The notes: a model not told the origin generated them from the sequence alone. DNA of 64,000 nucleotides from an uncultured Bacteroidota bacterium (GCA_902775135.1 CACYKY010000008.1:1-64000), one strand, 5' to 3'. Counted from the first letter of the stretch, positions 42,060 to 52,640 are shown. Translations and numbers: made by a program.

Positions 42060-44315
42060 ATGGAAAGTCTTCCTGCGATATTTATGGATTTGGCCATCAT
42101 CCTGGTGGCCGCCGGTGTCATTACCGTGGTGTTCAAGTGGCTGAAACAACCTTTGGTGCTGGGCTACATCATTGCGGGCTTCTTCATCGGCCCCTATTTC
42201 CCCTGGTTCCCAGCCATCACCGATGCTGCAAACATACATGTGTGGAGCGACATCGGCATTGTGTTCCTCATGTTCGGCTTGGGATTGGAATTCAGCATCA
42301 AGAAACTGAAGAAAGTGGGTGCCACAGGAGCCATCACGGCAATGACCGAACTGGCCATCATGTTCCTCATTGGGAGTTCTGTAGGCAAGATTCTTGGATT
42401 CTCGTCAATGGAGTGCACCTTCCTGGGATGCATGCTCTCCATCTCCTCCACGAGCATCATCATCAAGAGTTTTGATGACCTGAGACTGAAGCAGCAGAAA
42501 TTCACCTCGACGGTGACGGCCGTCCTGGTGGTGGAAGACCTGATTGCGGTCCTGCTCCTAGTGGTGCTGAGCACCGTGAGTGTCAGCAAGAGTTTCGACG
42601 GCGGAGCGCTGGTGGGCCAGATGGTGAAGCTGGTCTTCTTCCTGATAGCATGGTTTGTTTTCGGCATCTACCTGATTCCTACTTTCTTGCGCTGGATGCG
42701 CAAATACATGACCGAGGAAACATTGCTCATCCTCGCTGTCGGACTCTGTTTCGGAATGGTGGTGCTGGCGGCGAAGGCGGGATTCTCCACCGCATTGGGT
42801 GCTTTCGTTATGGGAGCCATCCTCAGCGAGACCATCGAAGCCGACGTTATCCATCGCATCGTCACCCCGTTGAAGAACCTCTTCGGTGCCGTCTTCTTCG
42901 TGTCGGTGGGTATGCTGGTCAATCCCGAGGTGCTGGTGAAATACATCGTTCCAATCTTGGTCATTGCACTGACAATCATAGTTTTCAAGAGCCTTTCGGC
43001 CACTATTGGCGTCACCCTCAGCGGCCGTCCGCTGAAGACCGCCATCCAAAGCGGATTCTGCTTCTGCCAGATTGGCGAGTTCTCCTTCATCATCGCCGGA
43101 TTGGGATTGAGTTTCAAAGTGATCGACGAGAACCTTTATCCCATCATTGTATCCGTCTCGATCCTGACAACCTTCGTTACCCCCTACATGATCAAAGGAG
43201 CGCTGCCGTTCTATGGCTGGATTGAACCCAAAATACCCGCCCGAGTGAAGCGACGTTTGGATCAATACAGCGAGAGTGCCAACAAGAGTGGCGACGACAA
43301 GGTGGGCATCCGCACGTTCCTGCGCAAACAGTTGACCAATATCCTCATCTACGGAGTCATATTGGCGGCCATCACCCTGCTCTCCACCTCATTGCTGCGA
43401 CCGCTGCTGGACACCCTCTTTGCCGACGCCCATATACCTCAGATTTGGAGCCGATTGACGGGCATGGTGGCCACACTCATCCTCATGTCGCCCTTCCTCT
43501 GGGCGGTGGCGGTGAAGAATGTCAGCAAAGAGCGCTTCAAACAAATCTTTGAGACCTATCGCCACAGCCAGGCGATGGTCATCCCGGTGATGCTGCTGCG
43601 CTATTTCGTTGCCCTCTTCTTTGCCGGATTGGTGGTAGGCAGCTATGTGAACCTCGCCTTGGGATTTCTGATGGTTGTTGCCTTGATGGTGGTGATGGCG
43701 GTTTTGTTCTCGCGCAAAGCCAACGGATTCTACGCCCAAATCGAAGAACGCTTCTTCAGCAACTTCAATTCGCGTCAGGCACAGACCTCCTTCCGTATAC
43801 CCAAGGGCATGGAGAACGAGTTCTCGATGGAGCGCTTGCGTATGTCGCTTTATTCGCCCCTTGCAGGCAAGACCTTGGCCGCGGGCCGAATCCGCGAGGA
43901 TTATGGCGCCAACATTGTCACCATAGAACGAGGCGACACCATCATCGACCTTCCCGGCAAGGACGACCTCATGATGCCGGGCGATGTGCTGACGGTTATC
44001 GGAAACGAAGAACAAGTCGGCAAGATGCGTGCCGCTGTCGAGGTGGAGGCCGACATTCTGGTTCACGACCGCTCGGACCACGAGCTTCACATGTATCGCT
44101 ATCGGGTAGACCCTGACGGACCGCTTTGTGGCTTGGAAGTGGGCAATTCTCCCCTCTCGCGCCATCGGGCCATGGTCATAGCCATCGAGCGTGGCGGCGA
44201 ACGCCTCGTAAACCCCGACCGCAAAACTGTCTTCCTCCCCGGCGACAGCCTCTGGTTCGTCTCCCCCGAGGAGATGACCCTTCACGGCTTCGAGAGCAAG
44301 ATGGTTAAAGTGTAA
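42060..44315 (+). CDS. CPA2 cation:proton antiporter with RCK/TrkA-C domain
   Basis: A 751-residue inner-membrane transporter of the KefB/CPA2 family. About a dozen transmembrane helices occupy residues 1-395 (LAIILVAAGVITVVF, MFGLGLEFSIKKL, KAGFSTALGAFVMGAILSET). Further helices lie at 420-570. A cytosolic C-terminal TrkA-C-like domain follows (AAGRIREDYGANIVTIERGD, VLTVIGNEEQVGKM). It should exchange Na+ or K+ for protons. It is a single gene, divergent from holB. Confidence 0.92.
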   Translation: MESLPAIFMDLAIILVAAGVITVVFKWLKQPLVLGYIIAGFFIGPYFPWFPAITDAANIHVWSDIGIVFLMFGLGLEFSIKKLKKVGATGAITAMTELAIMFLIGSSVGKILGFSSMECTFLGCMLSISSTSIIIKSFDDLRLKQQKFTSTVTAVLVVEDLIAVLLLVVLSTVSVSKSFDGGALVGQMVKLVFFLIAWFVFGIYLIPTFLRWMRKYMTEETLLILAVGLCFGMVVLAAKAGFSTALGAFVMGAILSETIEADVIHRIVTPLKNLFGAVFFVSVGMLVNPEVLVKYIVPILVIALTIIVFKSLSATIGVTLSGRPLKTAIQSGFCFCQIGEFSFIIAGLGLSFKVIDENLYPIIVSVSILTTFVTPYMIKGALPFYGWIEPKIPARVKRRLDQYSESANKSGDDKVGIRTFLRKQLTNILIYGVILAAITLLSTSLLRPLLDTLFADAHIPQIWSRLTGMVATLILMSPFLWAVAVKNVSKERFKQIFETYRHSQAMVIPVMLLRYFVALFFAGLVVGSYVNLALGFLMVVALMVVMAVLFSRKANGFYAQIEERFFSNFNSRQAQTSFRIPKGMENEFSMERLRMSLYSPLAGKTLAAGRIREDYGANIVTIERGDTIIDLPGKDDLMMPGDVLTVIGNEEQVGKMRAAVEVEADILVHDRSDHELHMYRYRVDPDGPLCGLEVGNSPLSRHRAMVIAIERGGERLVNPDRKTVFLPGDSLWFVSPEEMTLHGFESKMVKV

Positions 44316-44356
44316 CACAATAAAAAAAGAACTTTTTTGTTATTTCTGCATCAAAA

Positions 44357-45997
44357 ATGGTTTCGCACATGAAAAGACACATCATATATGTATGTATGCT
44401 GATGGCAGGCTTGGCCGCACAGCCGTTGCAGGCACAAAGCGACCGCAGTTTCGAGATTGCCAAGAATCTGGAGATATTCTCATCGGTCTATAAGCAACTC
44501 AATCTGAACTATGTGGACGATGTGGATCCAGGCAAGGCCATCAAGGTGGCCATCGACGCCATGCTGGCCTCCTTCGACCCCTACACCAACTATTTCCCCG
44601 AAAGCGACATTGAGGATGTAAAGCTCCAGCTGATGGGCGAATACGGAGGCGTTGGAGCCATCATCACCCAGCGTGGTGATTCTGTCTACATTTCGGAGCC
44701 CTACAAAGGCCTACCCGCCGACGAGGCCGGACTCAAAGCCGGCGACCGCATTGTGGCTGTCAACGGCGAGAGTACCCAAGGCAAGAAGGTGCCCGACGTG
44801 AGTAGCGCCATGCGTGGACAAGCCGGTACCACCGTCACCCTACGCGTTGAACGAGAAGGCAAAGAATTTGAGCGCACGTTGATACGCCGCGAAATCAAAC
44901 TCCCCAATGTGCCTTATTCTGGTTTCGTAGGAGACAATGGCGATGTTGGCTATATCAAACTGGATGAATTCACCAACGATGCCGCAAAGAACGTCCGCGA
45001 AGCTTTTGTCAGACTGAAAAAAGAGAGACCTACCATGCGTGGCGTCATCCTGGACCTACGTGGCAACGGCGGAGGCCTGATGAACGAGGCTGTCGACATT
45101 GTGAACATCTGGGTTCCCCGGGGCACCCTCGTGGTGGAGACCAAAGGCAAGGTGGCAAGCAAAAACATCAAGAGTTTCACCCGTCTGCAACCCGAGGACA
45201 CCGAAATACCCCTGGCGGTGCTCATTGACGGATCATCGGCTTCCGCTAGCGAAATTGTCAGCGGAAGCTTGCAGGACCTCGACCGAGCTGTCGTTATTGG
45301 ACAACGTAGTTATGGCAAGGGTTTGGTACAGAATATGTTGCCCATGCCGTACAACAGTCAGATGAAGGTCACCGTCAGCAAGTATTACATCCCCTCCGGA
45401 CGCTGCATACAGGCCATCGACTACAGCCATAGAGACGAAAACGGCCGAGCCCTGAAGGTCCCCGATTCGCTCAAGACCGCCTTCAAGACCAAGGCCGGGC
45501 GCACCGTCTATGATGGTTTCGGCATAGAACCCGACATTGAAATAGAACCTGAATACATGTCTAATCTCGCCATCGCGCTGATGCAAAAACTACTGATTTT
45601 CGACTACGCCACGGAATTTTATAGAAAGCACCAGGAAATACCTTCGCCAGAAACCTTCGAAATTACGGACGAAATCTACGCCGACTTCTGCCGCTATCTG
45701 AAAGAAAAGAATCTCACCTACAACACCGTCACCGAGCGCTTCATCAAGGATCTGCGCGAAGTGGCGAAACAGGAGAAATACGATGATGCCATCGAGCAAC
45801 AGCTCAAGGAGATGGAATCGCGCCTGGCCACCGAGAAGGAGAGCGACTTGCAGAAACACCGCGACGAGGTTAGCGATATGCTCAAGGCCGAGATACTTAC
45901 TCGCTACTACTACGACCAAGGTCGTCTGAAAGGAGCGTTGAAAAGCGACAAGGTGGTGCTGCGAGCTGTGGAGGAGTTGGGCAAAACAAGGAATTAA
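44357..45997 (+). CDS. S41 family C-terminal processing protease
   Basis: A 546-residue exported serine protease. The signal peptide is near the start (MKRHIIYVCMLMAGLAAQPL), and an internal ATG at 44369 may be the true start. A PDZ domain (EYGGVGAIITQRGDSVYISE, then GLKAGDRIVAVNGES) is followed by the S41 catalytic core. The core shows GVILDLRGNGGG, the nucleophile Ser in GSSASASEIVSG, and the Lys in RSYGKGLVQ. It cleaves C-terminal tails of periplasmic proteins. The next gene starts 11 nt after its stop. Confidence 0.93.
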   Translation: MVSHMKRHIIYVCMLMAGLAAQPLQAQSDRSFEIAKNLEIFSSVYKQLNLNYVDDVDPGKAIKVAIDAMLASFDPYTNYFPESDIEDVKLQLMGEYGGVGAIITQRGDSVYISEPYKGLPADEAGLKAGDRIVAVNGESTQGKKVPDVSSAMRGQAGTTVTLRVEREGKEFERTLIRREIKLPNVPYSGFVGDNGDVGYIKLDEFTNDAAKNVREAFVRLKKERPTMRGVILDLRGNGGGLMNEAVDIVNIWVPRGTLVVETKGKVASKNIKSFTRLQPEDTEIPLAVLIDGSSASASEIVSGSLQDLDRAVVIGQRSYGKGLVQNMLPMPYNSQMKVTVSKYYIPSGRCIQAIDYSHRDENGRALKVPDSLKTAFKTKAGRTVYDGFGIEPDIEIEPEYMSNLAIALMQKLLIFDYATEFYRKHQEIPSPETFEITDEIYADFCRYLKEKNLTYNTVTERFIKDLREVAKQEKYDDAIEQQLKEMESRLATEKESDLQKHRDEVSDMLKAEILTRYYYDQGRLKGALKSDKVVLRAVEELGKTRN

Positions 45998-46008
45998 AAA
46001 AAATAATC

Positions 46009-47550
46009 TTGTTCTCCGCCAAGGTCCATAGACGTATTTATTTCGTGCTTCTCACCCTCCTGGGTGGCTGCATGGTAACGTCGGTGTGGGCATCGAACCT
46101 GATGTGGGTGCTGCTGCTGTCCAATTGGTTGCTCGAAGGGCGCTGGGCGGAGAAATGGCAGATGGTCAAGCATAGCCGGTTGTTGCAAGCGGTGGTGGCG
46201 CTTTTCGTACTGAACCTGATGGGACTGCTATGGACCAGCAATATTGAGGAGGGTCTGTCCACCATCGAACGCCTGCTTCCGTGGCTCATTGTCCCTCTGG
46301 TGATACTAACCACGCGTCCTCCCGTCGGTCGCTCGCGCGATACCATACTCTTTCTCTATGCCGGTACGGTCTTCGTGGTATCGGTTATCGGGCTGGTACG
46401 TTGGCTGACCATAGACGACTTGCCATATCGCGACATCGTACCATACGTTTCCCACATCCGCTTCTCGCTTAATTGTTGCATGGTGATATTCTTGTGTGCC
46501 AGTGCGTTGTACCATTTACAGAAACCTGCTGTCACAGCCAAGCGCATAGGCTTGGTAGCACTGATGGTATGGATGTTTTTTTTCCTGTTGCTGCAACGAT
46601 CGTACACGGCCTTTGCTGTCCTGACGGTGGCCTCTCTGGTGGCGCTCTTTTGGCTGCGGCTTCGCTGGTTGTGGTTGGCATTGTGGCTGCTGGTTGTGGG
46701 TGGAGCGGTAAGCTATGTGGCTGTTCAATATCATGACTACCATCACCTTCAATCCATTGCCACTCAGCCGCTACCTTCCCACACTCCCTCGGGCAACCCC
46801 TATGTTCACCGCTGCGACGGTATGGTGGAGAATGGCAATTACGTGTTCAATTACCTTTGCCACAAGGAATTGGTGCAGCACTGGCCTGGCCGCAGTAGTG
46901 TACCCCTCGACAGCGACACTCCCTCGGGATTCAAGGTAGAGACCACACTCGTGCGCTACCTCAACGCCCTCGGTTTGCCCAAGGACAGCACTGGAGTTGC
47001 CTCCCTTACAGATGAGCAGGTGGCCGAGGTGGTGGAGGGTGTGGCCAACCCCGTCTATGCCCATGGGCCGATGCCCCAACGCATGCTCTATGTGCTCTTC
47101 TTCGAACTGGAGAACTATCGCTGCTATCGTGCTGTGACGGGATTCTCGATGTTGCAGCGCTTCGAATTGTGGCAAGCGGCTCTCCGTGTCATAGGGCGTC
47201 ATCCTTGGATTGGAGTTGGAACAGGCGACCTGACCGACGCCATGGAGGCCGACTTCCGCGCCACCGACTCCCCCTTGCAAGGCACTGGTCTTCAGCCTCA
47301 TAGTCTCTTCCTTTCGCTGGCGGCACAATTCGGGATGCTGCTCTTTGTCCTGTTGCTGCTGATGTGGCTGCGTTCCGCACAGCGTCTTCGCCGTCAGGGT
47401 GCGTTGCTTGTGGCTTGGACAGTGGTGGTCCTTGTGTCGTGCATCACCGAGAACACCCTTGGCACCCTCACCGGCATCCTCTTCTGCACATGGTTCATGG
47501 CCTTCAGACACCCCGATTCCAAACCTGATTCCACAGGGGTGAATGTGTAG
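46009..47550 (+). CDS. O-antigen ligase-like membrane protein
   Basis: A 513-residue protein with about ten transmembrane helices and a large outer loop between about 240 and 390. The Wzy_C-like region includes MLQRFELWQAALRVIGRHPW, then IGVGTGDLTDAM, typical of O-antigen ligase/polymerase proteins that join or extend surface polysaccharide. No ATG exists near the start. A TTG at 46009 is the best candidate, 11 nt after the protease stop, so translation may be coupled. A flippase gene lies 3 kb downstream. Confidence 0.8.
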   Translation: MFSAKVHRRIYFVLLTLLGGCMVTSVWASNLMWVLLLSNWLLEGRWAEKWQMVKHSRLLQAVVALFVLNLMGLLWTSNIEEGLSTIERLLPWLIVPLVILTTRPPVGRSRDTILFLYAGTVFVVSVIGLVRWLTIDDLPYRDIVPYVSHIRFSLNCCMVIFLCASALYHLQKPAVTAKRIGLVALMVWMFFFLLLQRSYTAFAVLTVASLVALFWLRLRWLWLALWLLVVGGAVSYVAVQYHDYHHLQSIATQPLPSHTPSGNPYVHRCDGMVENGNYVFNYLCHKELVQHWPGRSSVPLDSDTPSGFKVETTLVRYLNALGLPKDSTGVASLTDEQVAEVVEGVANPVYAHGPMPQRMLYVLFFELENYRCYRAVTGFSMLQRFELWQAALRVIGRHPWIGVGTGDLTDAMEADFRATDSPLQGTGLQPHSLFLSLAAQFGMLLFVLLLLMWLRSAQRLRRQGALLVAWTVVVLVSCITENTLGTLTGILFCTWFMAFRHPDSKPDSTGVNV

Positions 47551-47621
47551 AAGCTTTCTTGACTGCACAATAATTTTATATTTTTTAAGTTATAGCATAA
47601 AATATTGTATTTATCTATATT

Positions 47622-48842
47622 GTGTACGAATACCACACTCTGGCCAATGGCCTGAAAATCATACTGAGTCGCACGCCGTCGAGGGTTACCTATAGCGGTG
47701 TGTACATCAACGTGGGCAGCCGCGACGAGGCGGGATCCGACGAGGGCATGGCGCACTTCATTGAGCATTCGCTCTTCAAGGGCACCGAGCATCGCCGTGC
47801 CTATCACATACTGAACCGTATCGACGGTGTGGGCGGTGAACTCAACGCCTTTACTACCAAGGAAGAGACCTGTGTCTACGCCTCCTCGCTTTCGGAACAT
47901 TTGGAGCGTTGCCTCGAACTCTTCGCCGACATCCTATTTCATAGTACTTTCCCATTGCAAGAGATTGAGAAAGAGAAGGATGTGGTGCTGGAAGAAATCA
48001 ATTCCTACAACGACTCGCCAGCCGAACTCATCTACGACCAGTACGAAGAACTGGCCTATGAGGGACATCCCTTGGCGCACAATATCCTGGGCACCAAGCG
48101 CAATGTGAGGCATTTCTGTCCAGAGAGCATCATGCGTTTCATGCGGAGCAACTACACACCCTCGCGCATGGTGGTGACTGTGAGCGGTGATGTGAAGTTC
48201 GACCGACTGGTGCGCCTGTGTGAGAAATACTTCGGAGGCTACGCGAACCACCCATCGGCGGTGGACCGCACGCAGCGGCCAGTCTTCCGCCAGTTTGACC
48301 GCTATGTGAACCGCCGCACGCATCAAGCCCACCTGCTGGTGGGGTGCGAAGCACCAGATGTCTACCACAATGACAAGACGGCTTTCACCCTGCTGAACAA
48401 CATCCTCGGAGGACCAGCCATGAATTCACGACTCAACGTAGCCATCCGAGAACGATATGGGTTCTGTTATAGCATAGAATCTCAGTTTGTTCCGTTTTCC
48501 GACACGGGCTTGTTCTACATCTATGCCGGAGTGGATCTCGACGCTCAGGAACGTGCTCGCAAGCTCATCATCGAAGAACTGATGCGTATGGCCGAGCATC
48601 CCTTGACAGAGGCCCAACTGCGTTCTGCCCAGCGCCAGATGGTGGGACAGATGGCTATCAACGACGATTTCGGTATGAACGAGATGCAGTCCATCGGCAA
48701 GGCCTATCTGTGCTACGACCATGTGAACACGCTAGAGGAAATGGAGACAGATCTTCTCGCTGTCACTGCTGCCGACCTGCAGCGTGTGGCACAGGAACGT
48801 TTCGCCCCGGATTGTTTCAGCACATTGGTATATGGCAACTAA
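47622..48842 (+). CDS. M16 family zinc protease
   Basis: A 406-residue pitrilysin-type peptidase. The inverted zinc motif HFIEH (HxxEH) is near residue 46, and the distal Glu is in a TKEETCVYAS stretch. The second half has RTHQAHLLVGCEAPD and LRSAQRQMVGQMAINDDFG, as in processing-peptidase-like M16B proteins. There is no signal peptide. The best start is GTG at 47622 because no ATG precedes the conserved EYHTLANGLKI; the upstream sequence is A/T-rich. Confidence 0.92.
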   Translation: MYEYHTLANGLKIILSRTPSRVTYSGVYINVGSRDEAGSDEGMAHFIEHSLFKGTEHRRAYHILNRIDGVGGELNAFTTKEETCVYASSLSEHLERCLELFADILFHSTFPLQEIEKEKDVVLEEINSYNDSPAELIYDQYEELAYEGHPLAHNILGTKRNVRHFCPESIMRFMRSNYTPSRMVVTVSGDVKFDRLVRLCEKYFGGYANHPSAVDRTQRPVFRQFDRYVNRRTHQAHLLVGCEAPDVYHNDKTAFTLLNNILGGPAMNSRLNVAIRERYGFCYSIESQFVPFSDTGLFYIYAGVDLDAQERARKLIIEELMRMAEHPLTEAQLRSAQRQMVGQMAINDDFGMNEMQSIGKAYLCYDHVNTLEEMETDLLAVTAADLQRVAQERFAPDCFSTLVYGN

Positions 48843-48872
48843 CTCATTAACACATTAGCACTTTGACGCATT

Positions 48873-50870
48873 ATGATAATTGACTATCCTTGGTATTACG
48901 TCCTCCTTTGCCTGCTGGTGGGTGCGGCATATGCTGTCGTGCTCTATTTTGTGGGTCGGCGGACTTTCGGCAAGGTCACCAATGTGACGTTGGCAGTGCT
49001 GAGGTTTGTTGCAGTGACGGTTATCGCACTGCTGCTATTATCACCTGTGGCAAAGCGCACGGTGCACGAACGCCAGCAGCCTCATGTGGACTTGATTGAG
49101 GATCGTTCGTTGTCGGTGCAGATGAGTGCCGACTCCGCATTCGCGCTCGCCAACCTTTACGAGGATATCGCGAATCATTGCCGTACAACGCTCTCTTCCG
49201 ATACTTCCAACGTAGGACGGACCGACCTCGGTGGAATGCTCGACAAGATCAATCCCGATGCTGCCGCAGTGGTGCTCTCGTCCGACGGCATCAACAATCA
49301 TGGGCAGAATCCCGTTACTGTGGCCGAACAACTCGGCATGCCGGTCTATACCATCGCCCTTGGCGACACCACTCCACGTCGGGATGCAGCCCTTGCCAAC
49401 CTACGACATAACCGGATAGCCTATCTGGGCAATAGCTTCCCTGTGGAAATTACCATTGGCGCCCACCGCCTGCGTGGCCGAGGTGCGCGACTCACTGTGG
49501 TTGACGGCCTCGGACACAATGTGGCGTCTCAGCGGGTGGAGTATACCGATGACGATTTCTCCACTACATTGTCGTTCAATATCAAAGCCGAGATGAAAGG
49601 CTTGCAGAAGTATGTAGCCACGTTGACGGTGGCCGAGGGCGAAGTGGAACTCGCAAACAACCGTCAGGCCTTCTACGTGGATGTCATCGACGGACGCCGA
49701 AAAGTACTCATCTTGGCCAACGCACCCCATCCCGACCTTGGTGCGATGAAGCAGGCCGTGGAAAGCAATCCCAATTATGAGGCATGTGTAATTACCGCCG
49801 ATATGCTCCAAGGTGGGCGTATGCGTCTGCAGGACTCCAACTATAGTCTCGTAGTGCTCCACAACATCCCTTCTACCACCCATGCGGTGCCCAAGGATCT
49901 GGAAACCTTGCCGAAGGTGTATGTCATTGGTTGTCAGACCGACCTTCCTCGATTCAACGCCCTGCGTGCCGGTCTGGAGATTGTCTCCAGGACCAAGAAG
50001 AGCAGCGAGATGACGGCTGTGTACAACAGCGGGTTCTCTCTCTTCAACCTTGATGCCGTTGACGGTGAGGCCGTTGAGCAGTTTCCTCCATTGGATGTGC
50101 CTTTCGGCGAGCAGAAGGCATCGGCATCGATGCAGTCGCTTTTCACATCCCGTCTCGGAAGCATCGACACCCGTCAGCCATTGGTGGCAGCTTCGGTGCA
50201 GGGTAAGGCTCACCTTGTGTTTGTTTGGGGAGAAGGGCTGTGGAAATGGCGTCTTGCCGACTACCAGAACAATGGCTCGCACGAACACTTCGACCGCTTG
50301 ATTAGTCAAATGGTCAACTTCGCCGCTGTTACCGACCAGCGTGACCGCTTCATTGTGGAAACAGAACGACACTACTCGGAAAACGAGTCCATCGTTGTTA
50401 ACGCACAGCTCTACAACGATGCATACGAACTCTTCAACACTCCCGATGCCACATTTACCCTCATGGGAGATTCTGCCAATGGCGACTTCAACTTCACCCG
50501 TCGCGGTGACGTTTACACGCTGTCGCTCGGCCGTCTGCCTGAGGGAATCTATCGATATAAAGCCACCACACACTACGACGGAAACACCCTTGTTGCCGAG
50601 GGTTCCTTTGCAGTCGAGGCACTCCACCTGGAACAGGCCAATCTCACAGCCGACCACACCCTGCTGCGATCCATTAGCGCTGTCACCGGCGGACAGATGT
50701 ATTATCCCGACCAGCTCTCGGAGCTAAGCGAGCAACTTTCAACCCTCAAGCCTGTTATTTACACTCATACTCGCTTTTCCGAACTCATCGGACTACCCTG
50801 GGTGCTTTTACTGATCCTACTGCTGTTGGGTGCGGAGTGGGTGCTGCGCAAATACTATGGTGAGATATGA
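48873..50870 (+). CDS. membrane protein with VWA-like periplasmic region
   Basis: A 665-residue protein. Two N-terminal transmembrane helices (about 8-26 and 38-58) precede a large periplasmic part, and one C-terminal helix (about 636-655) ends it. The region VVLSSDGINNHGQNPVTVAE, then PVYTIALGDTT, is typical of von Willebrand A-like domains with a degenerate metal site. Similar proteins are widespread but uncharacterised in Bacteroidota. It overlaps the flippase start by 4 nt, which suggests a link to envelope polysaccharide. Confidence 0.75.
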   Translation: MIIDYPWYYVLLCLLVGAAYAVVLYFVGRRTFGKVTNVTLAVLRFVAVTVIALLLLSPVAKRTVHERQQPHVDLIEDRSLSVQMSADSAFALANLYEDIANHCRTTLSSDTSNVGRTDLGGMLDKINPDAAAVVLSSDGINNHGQNPVTVAEQLGMPVYTIALGDTTPRRDAALANLRHNRIAYLGNSFPVEITIGAHRLRGRGARLTVVDGLGHNVASQRVEYTDDDFSTTLSFNIKAEMKGLQKYVATLTVAEGEVELANNRQAFYVDVIDGRRKVLILANAPHPDLGAMKQAVESNPNYEACVITADMLQGGRMRLQDSNYSLVVLHNIPSTTHAVPKDLETLPKVYVIGCQTDLPRFNALRAGLEIVSRTKKSSEMTAVYNSGFSLFNLDAVDGEAVEQFPPLDVPFGEQKASASMQSLFTSRLGSIDTRQPLVAASVQGKAHLVFVWGEGLWKWRLADYQNNGSHEHFDRLISQMVNFAAVTDQRDRFIVETERHYSENESIVVNAQLYNDAYELFNTPDATFTLMGDSANGDFNFTRRGDVYTLSLGRLPEGIYRYKATTHYDGNTLVAEGSFAVEALHLEQANLTADHTLLRSISAVTGGQMYYPDQLSELSEQLSTLKPVIYTHTRFSELIGLPWVLLLILLLLGAEWVLRKYYGEI

Positions 50871-52141
50871 AACTGTGGCCCAACATACGAGAATCGGTCC
50901 TTGTCAAGGAGGCCGCCACAGTGGTGAGCGGTAACGTCCTTGCTCAAGTCATCTCATTGTTGGCTTATCTGGTCCTAACGCGAATTTTTTCGCCTTCCGA
51001 CTATGCTCTCTTCAATATCTTCTACTCCTACATCGAAGTGTTGGTCATCCTCTCCACCTGCAAGTATGAACTTGCCGTCATTGTGGCGCAGAACGAACAC
51101 GAGTCCACCGCCATCCTGCGTTTTACTTTGCGGATGAATGCATGGGTTTCCTTGTTGCTACTCACCATCGCTGCGACGCTTTATCTCACTGGGGCCCTCC
51201 CAGGCGACTTTTCCTCCCTGGGGGCGATAGTTCTGCTCATCCCGCCGATGGTCTTCTTCTCTGGGACGTCACGTGTCTACTCGGCACTTTTCAATCGGCT
51301 GCATCAATATCGTCTGATTGCAACCTGTGAGACCACCAACGCCACCATTGGCTCCCTACTTAAGGCTTTTTTGGGTCTCATGGGGTTGAAACAGGCCGGT
51401 CTCCCGCTGGGAGCCGTTTTGGGACAAGCCGCAACAAATATGTTTTATCGTCTACGCCTGCGCCGTCTGCCCTTGCCGCATCCATCTCATAGTGAGCAAT
51501 TTGTCGCTGCGCGCAAGCATCGCAATTTCCCCCTCTTTGTGGCCAGCAAAGACTTCATCAATAGCCTATCTTCCAGTTTGCCATTCCTATGGCTGGCACT
51601 CTATTTTGACCGCGTCGATGTAGGCCTCTTCGGGTTGGCGTTCACTATCGTTTTCCGTCCGGTCAACCTCATCAACAACGCCTGCGAGCGTGTCCTCTAT
51701 GCCCGTACAGCCGAGAGTGTCCGCGGTCGCCAGAGTATCGTGGCTACCATTCGTCGTTTCCTGTTGGTGGTCAACGCTATAGCAGTCCCTACCGCCATTG
51801 TGGGATGGTTCGTTGCCGAACCCCTGTTTACCTTCCTCTTTGGAAACAGATGGATAGGCTGTGGTATCTACGTACAGGCCCTGCTCCCCTGGATTGTTCT
51901 CTCGCTGAGCTCCACTTCCTTAATGTTCATTTCCAATATCTTTTCTACCCAGCGCATCGAGTTTGGTTTCTATCTTGTTCTGCTAGCACTTCGCATAGCG
52001 GCCATTGCTGTTGGCATTCATGCTGGAAATTTCCTATTGGCCATACGTCTATATGCAACAGCAGGGGCGCTTGTTGCGGCGTCCCTGCTGGTGTGGTATC
52101 TGTGGCAGGTGAAACGTTACGAGCGCTCCCTTACCAGTTGA
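50867..52141 (+). CDS. polysaccharide flippase (Wzx/MATE-like)
   Basis: A 424-residue inner-membrane protein with about 12-14 helices. It opens VLVKEAATVVSGNVLAQVIS and LTRIFSPSDYALFNIF, characteristic of the polysaccharide biosynthesis/oligosaccharide flippase family. It should move lipid-linked sugar units across the inner membrane. It is coupled to the upstream membrane protein by a 4-nt overlap and its 3' end overlaps the convergent lipoprotein gene by 11 nt. Confidence 0.85.
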   Translation: MKLWPNIRESVLVKEAATVVSGNVLAQVISLLAYLVLTRIFSPSDYALFNIFYSYIEVLVILSTCKYELAVIVAQNEHESTAILRFTLRMNAWVSLLLLTIAATLYLTGALPGDFSSLGAIVLLIPPMVFFSGTSRVYSALFNRLHQYRLIATCETTNATIGSLLKAFLGLMGLKQAGLPLGAVLGQAATNMFYRLRLRRLPLPHPSHSEQFVAARKHRNFPLFVASKDFINSLSSSLPFLWLALYFDRVDVGLFGLAFTIVFRPVNLINNACERVLYARTAESVRGRQSIVATIRRFLLVVNAIAVPTAIVGWFVAEPLFTFLFGNRWIGCGIYVQALLPWIVLSLSSTSLMFISNIFSTQRIEFGFYLVLLALRIAAIAVGIHAGNFLLAIRLYATAGALVAASLLVWYLWQVKRYERSLTS

Positions 52142-52640
52142 ATTTGATGTAGCATACCTGAGGATTGGCCAGGCTGGTACCCTCGCCGACAGTGATGCGG
52201 TATGTGCCCGTGTGGGTCTCGTGCATGTCCATGTACACATGTACCTGGATGGGTTTGCTGTCCAAACCGGGAGCCAGCGAGATGGGCTCATGGAGGTAGG
52301 GGAGTTGCTGGGTCTGGCATACACCGTAGCAAACGGGTGCTTCATTCTTCATTGATTCCGGACCTTCCGCCAGCTCCACCTTGAAGCAGGTGTTCAGCGT
52401 GTTTTCGGTCTTGTTATACATGTAAATATCAGCTTCGACGTCCATGAGTTGACGTTGCTCTTCGCTAGGGGTAATGGTAATGGTCTCTCCCGCTGCAAGG
52501 GCATGCCCCTCATGGTAGATGGCATAGGAGTTCGACTCTTCGTACTTGTTTTCTTTCTCGTCATCTTTGCCGCAAGCGACAAAACTGAAGGAAGCCAGCA
52601 TCACGGCGGCCGCCATCATGAAATGGGTGATTTTTTTCAT
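52131..52640 (-). CDS. hypothetical lipoprotein
   Basis: A 169-residue protein with lipobox SFSFVAC (Cys23) followed by a charged linker. The body is a single beta-sandwich-like domain with strands such as ETITITPSEEQRQ and IQVHVYMDMHETHTGTYRIT. Four Cys in the body may form disulfides. No family is recognised. It is monocistronic and convergent with the flippase gene. Confidence 0.7.
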   Translation of the reverse strand: MKKITHFMMAAAVMLASFSFVACGKDDEKENKYEESNSYAIYHEGHALAAGETITITPSEEQRQLMDVEADIYMYNKTENTLNTCFKVELAEGPESMKNEAPVCYGVCQTQQLPYLHEPISLAPGLDSKPIQVHVYMDMHETHTGTYRITVGEGTSLANPQVCYIKFNW

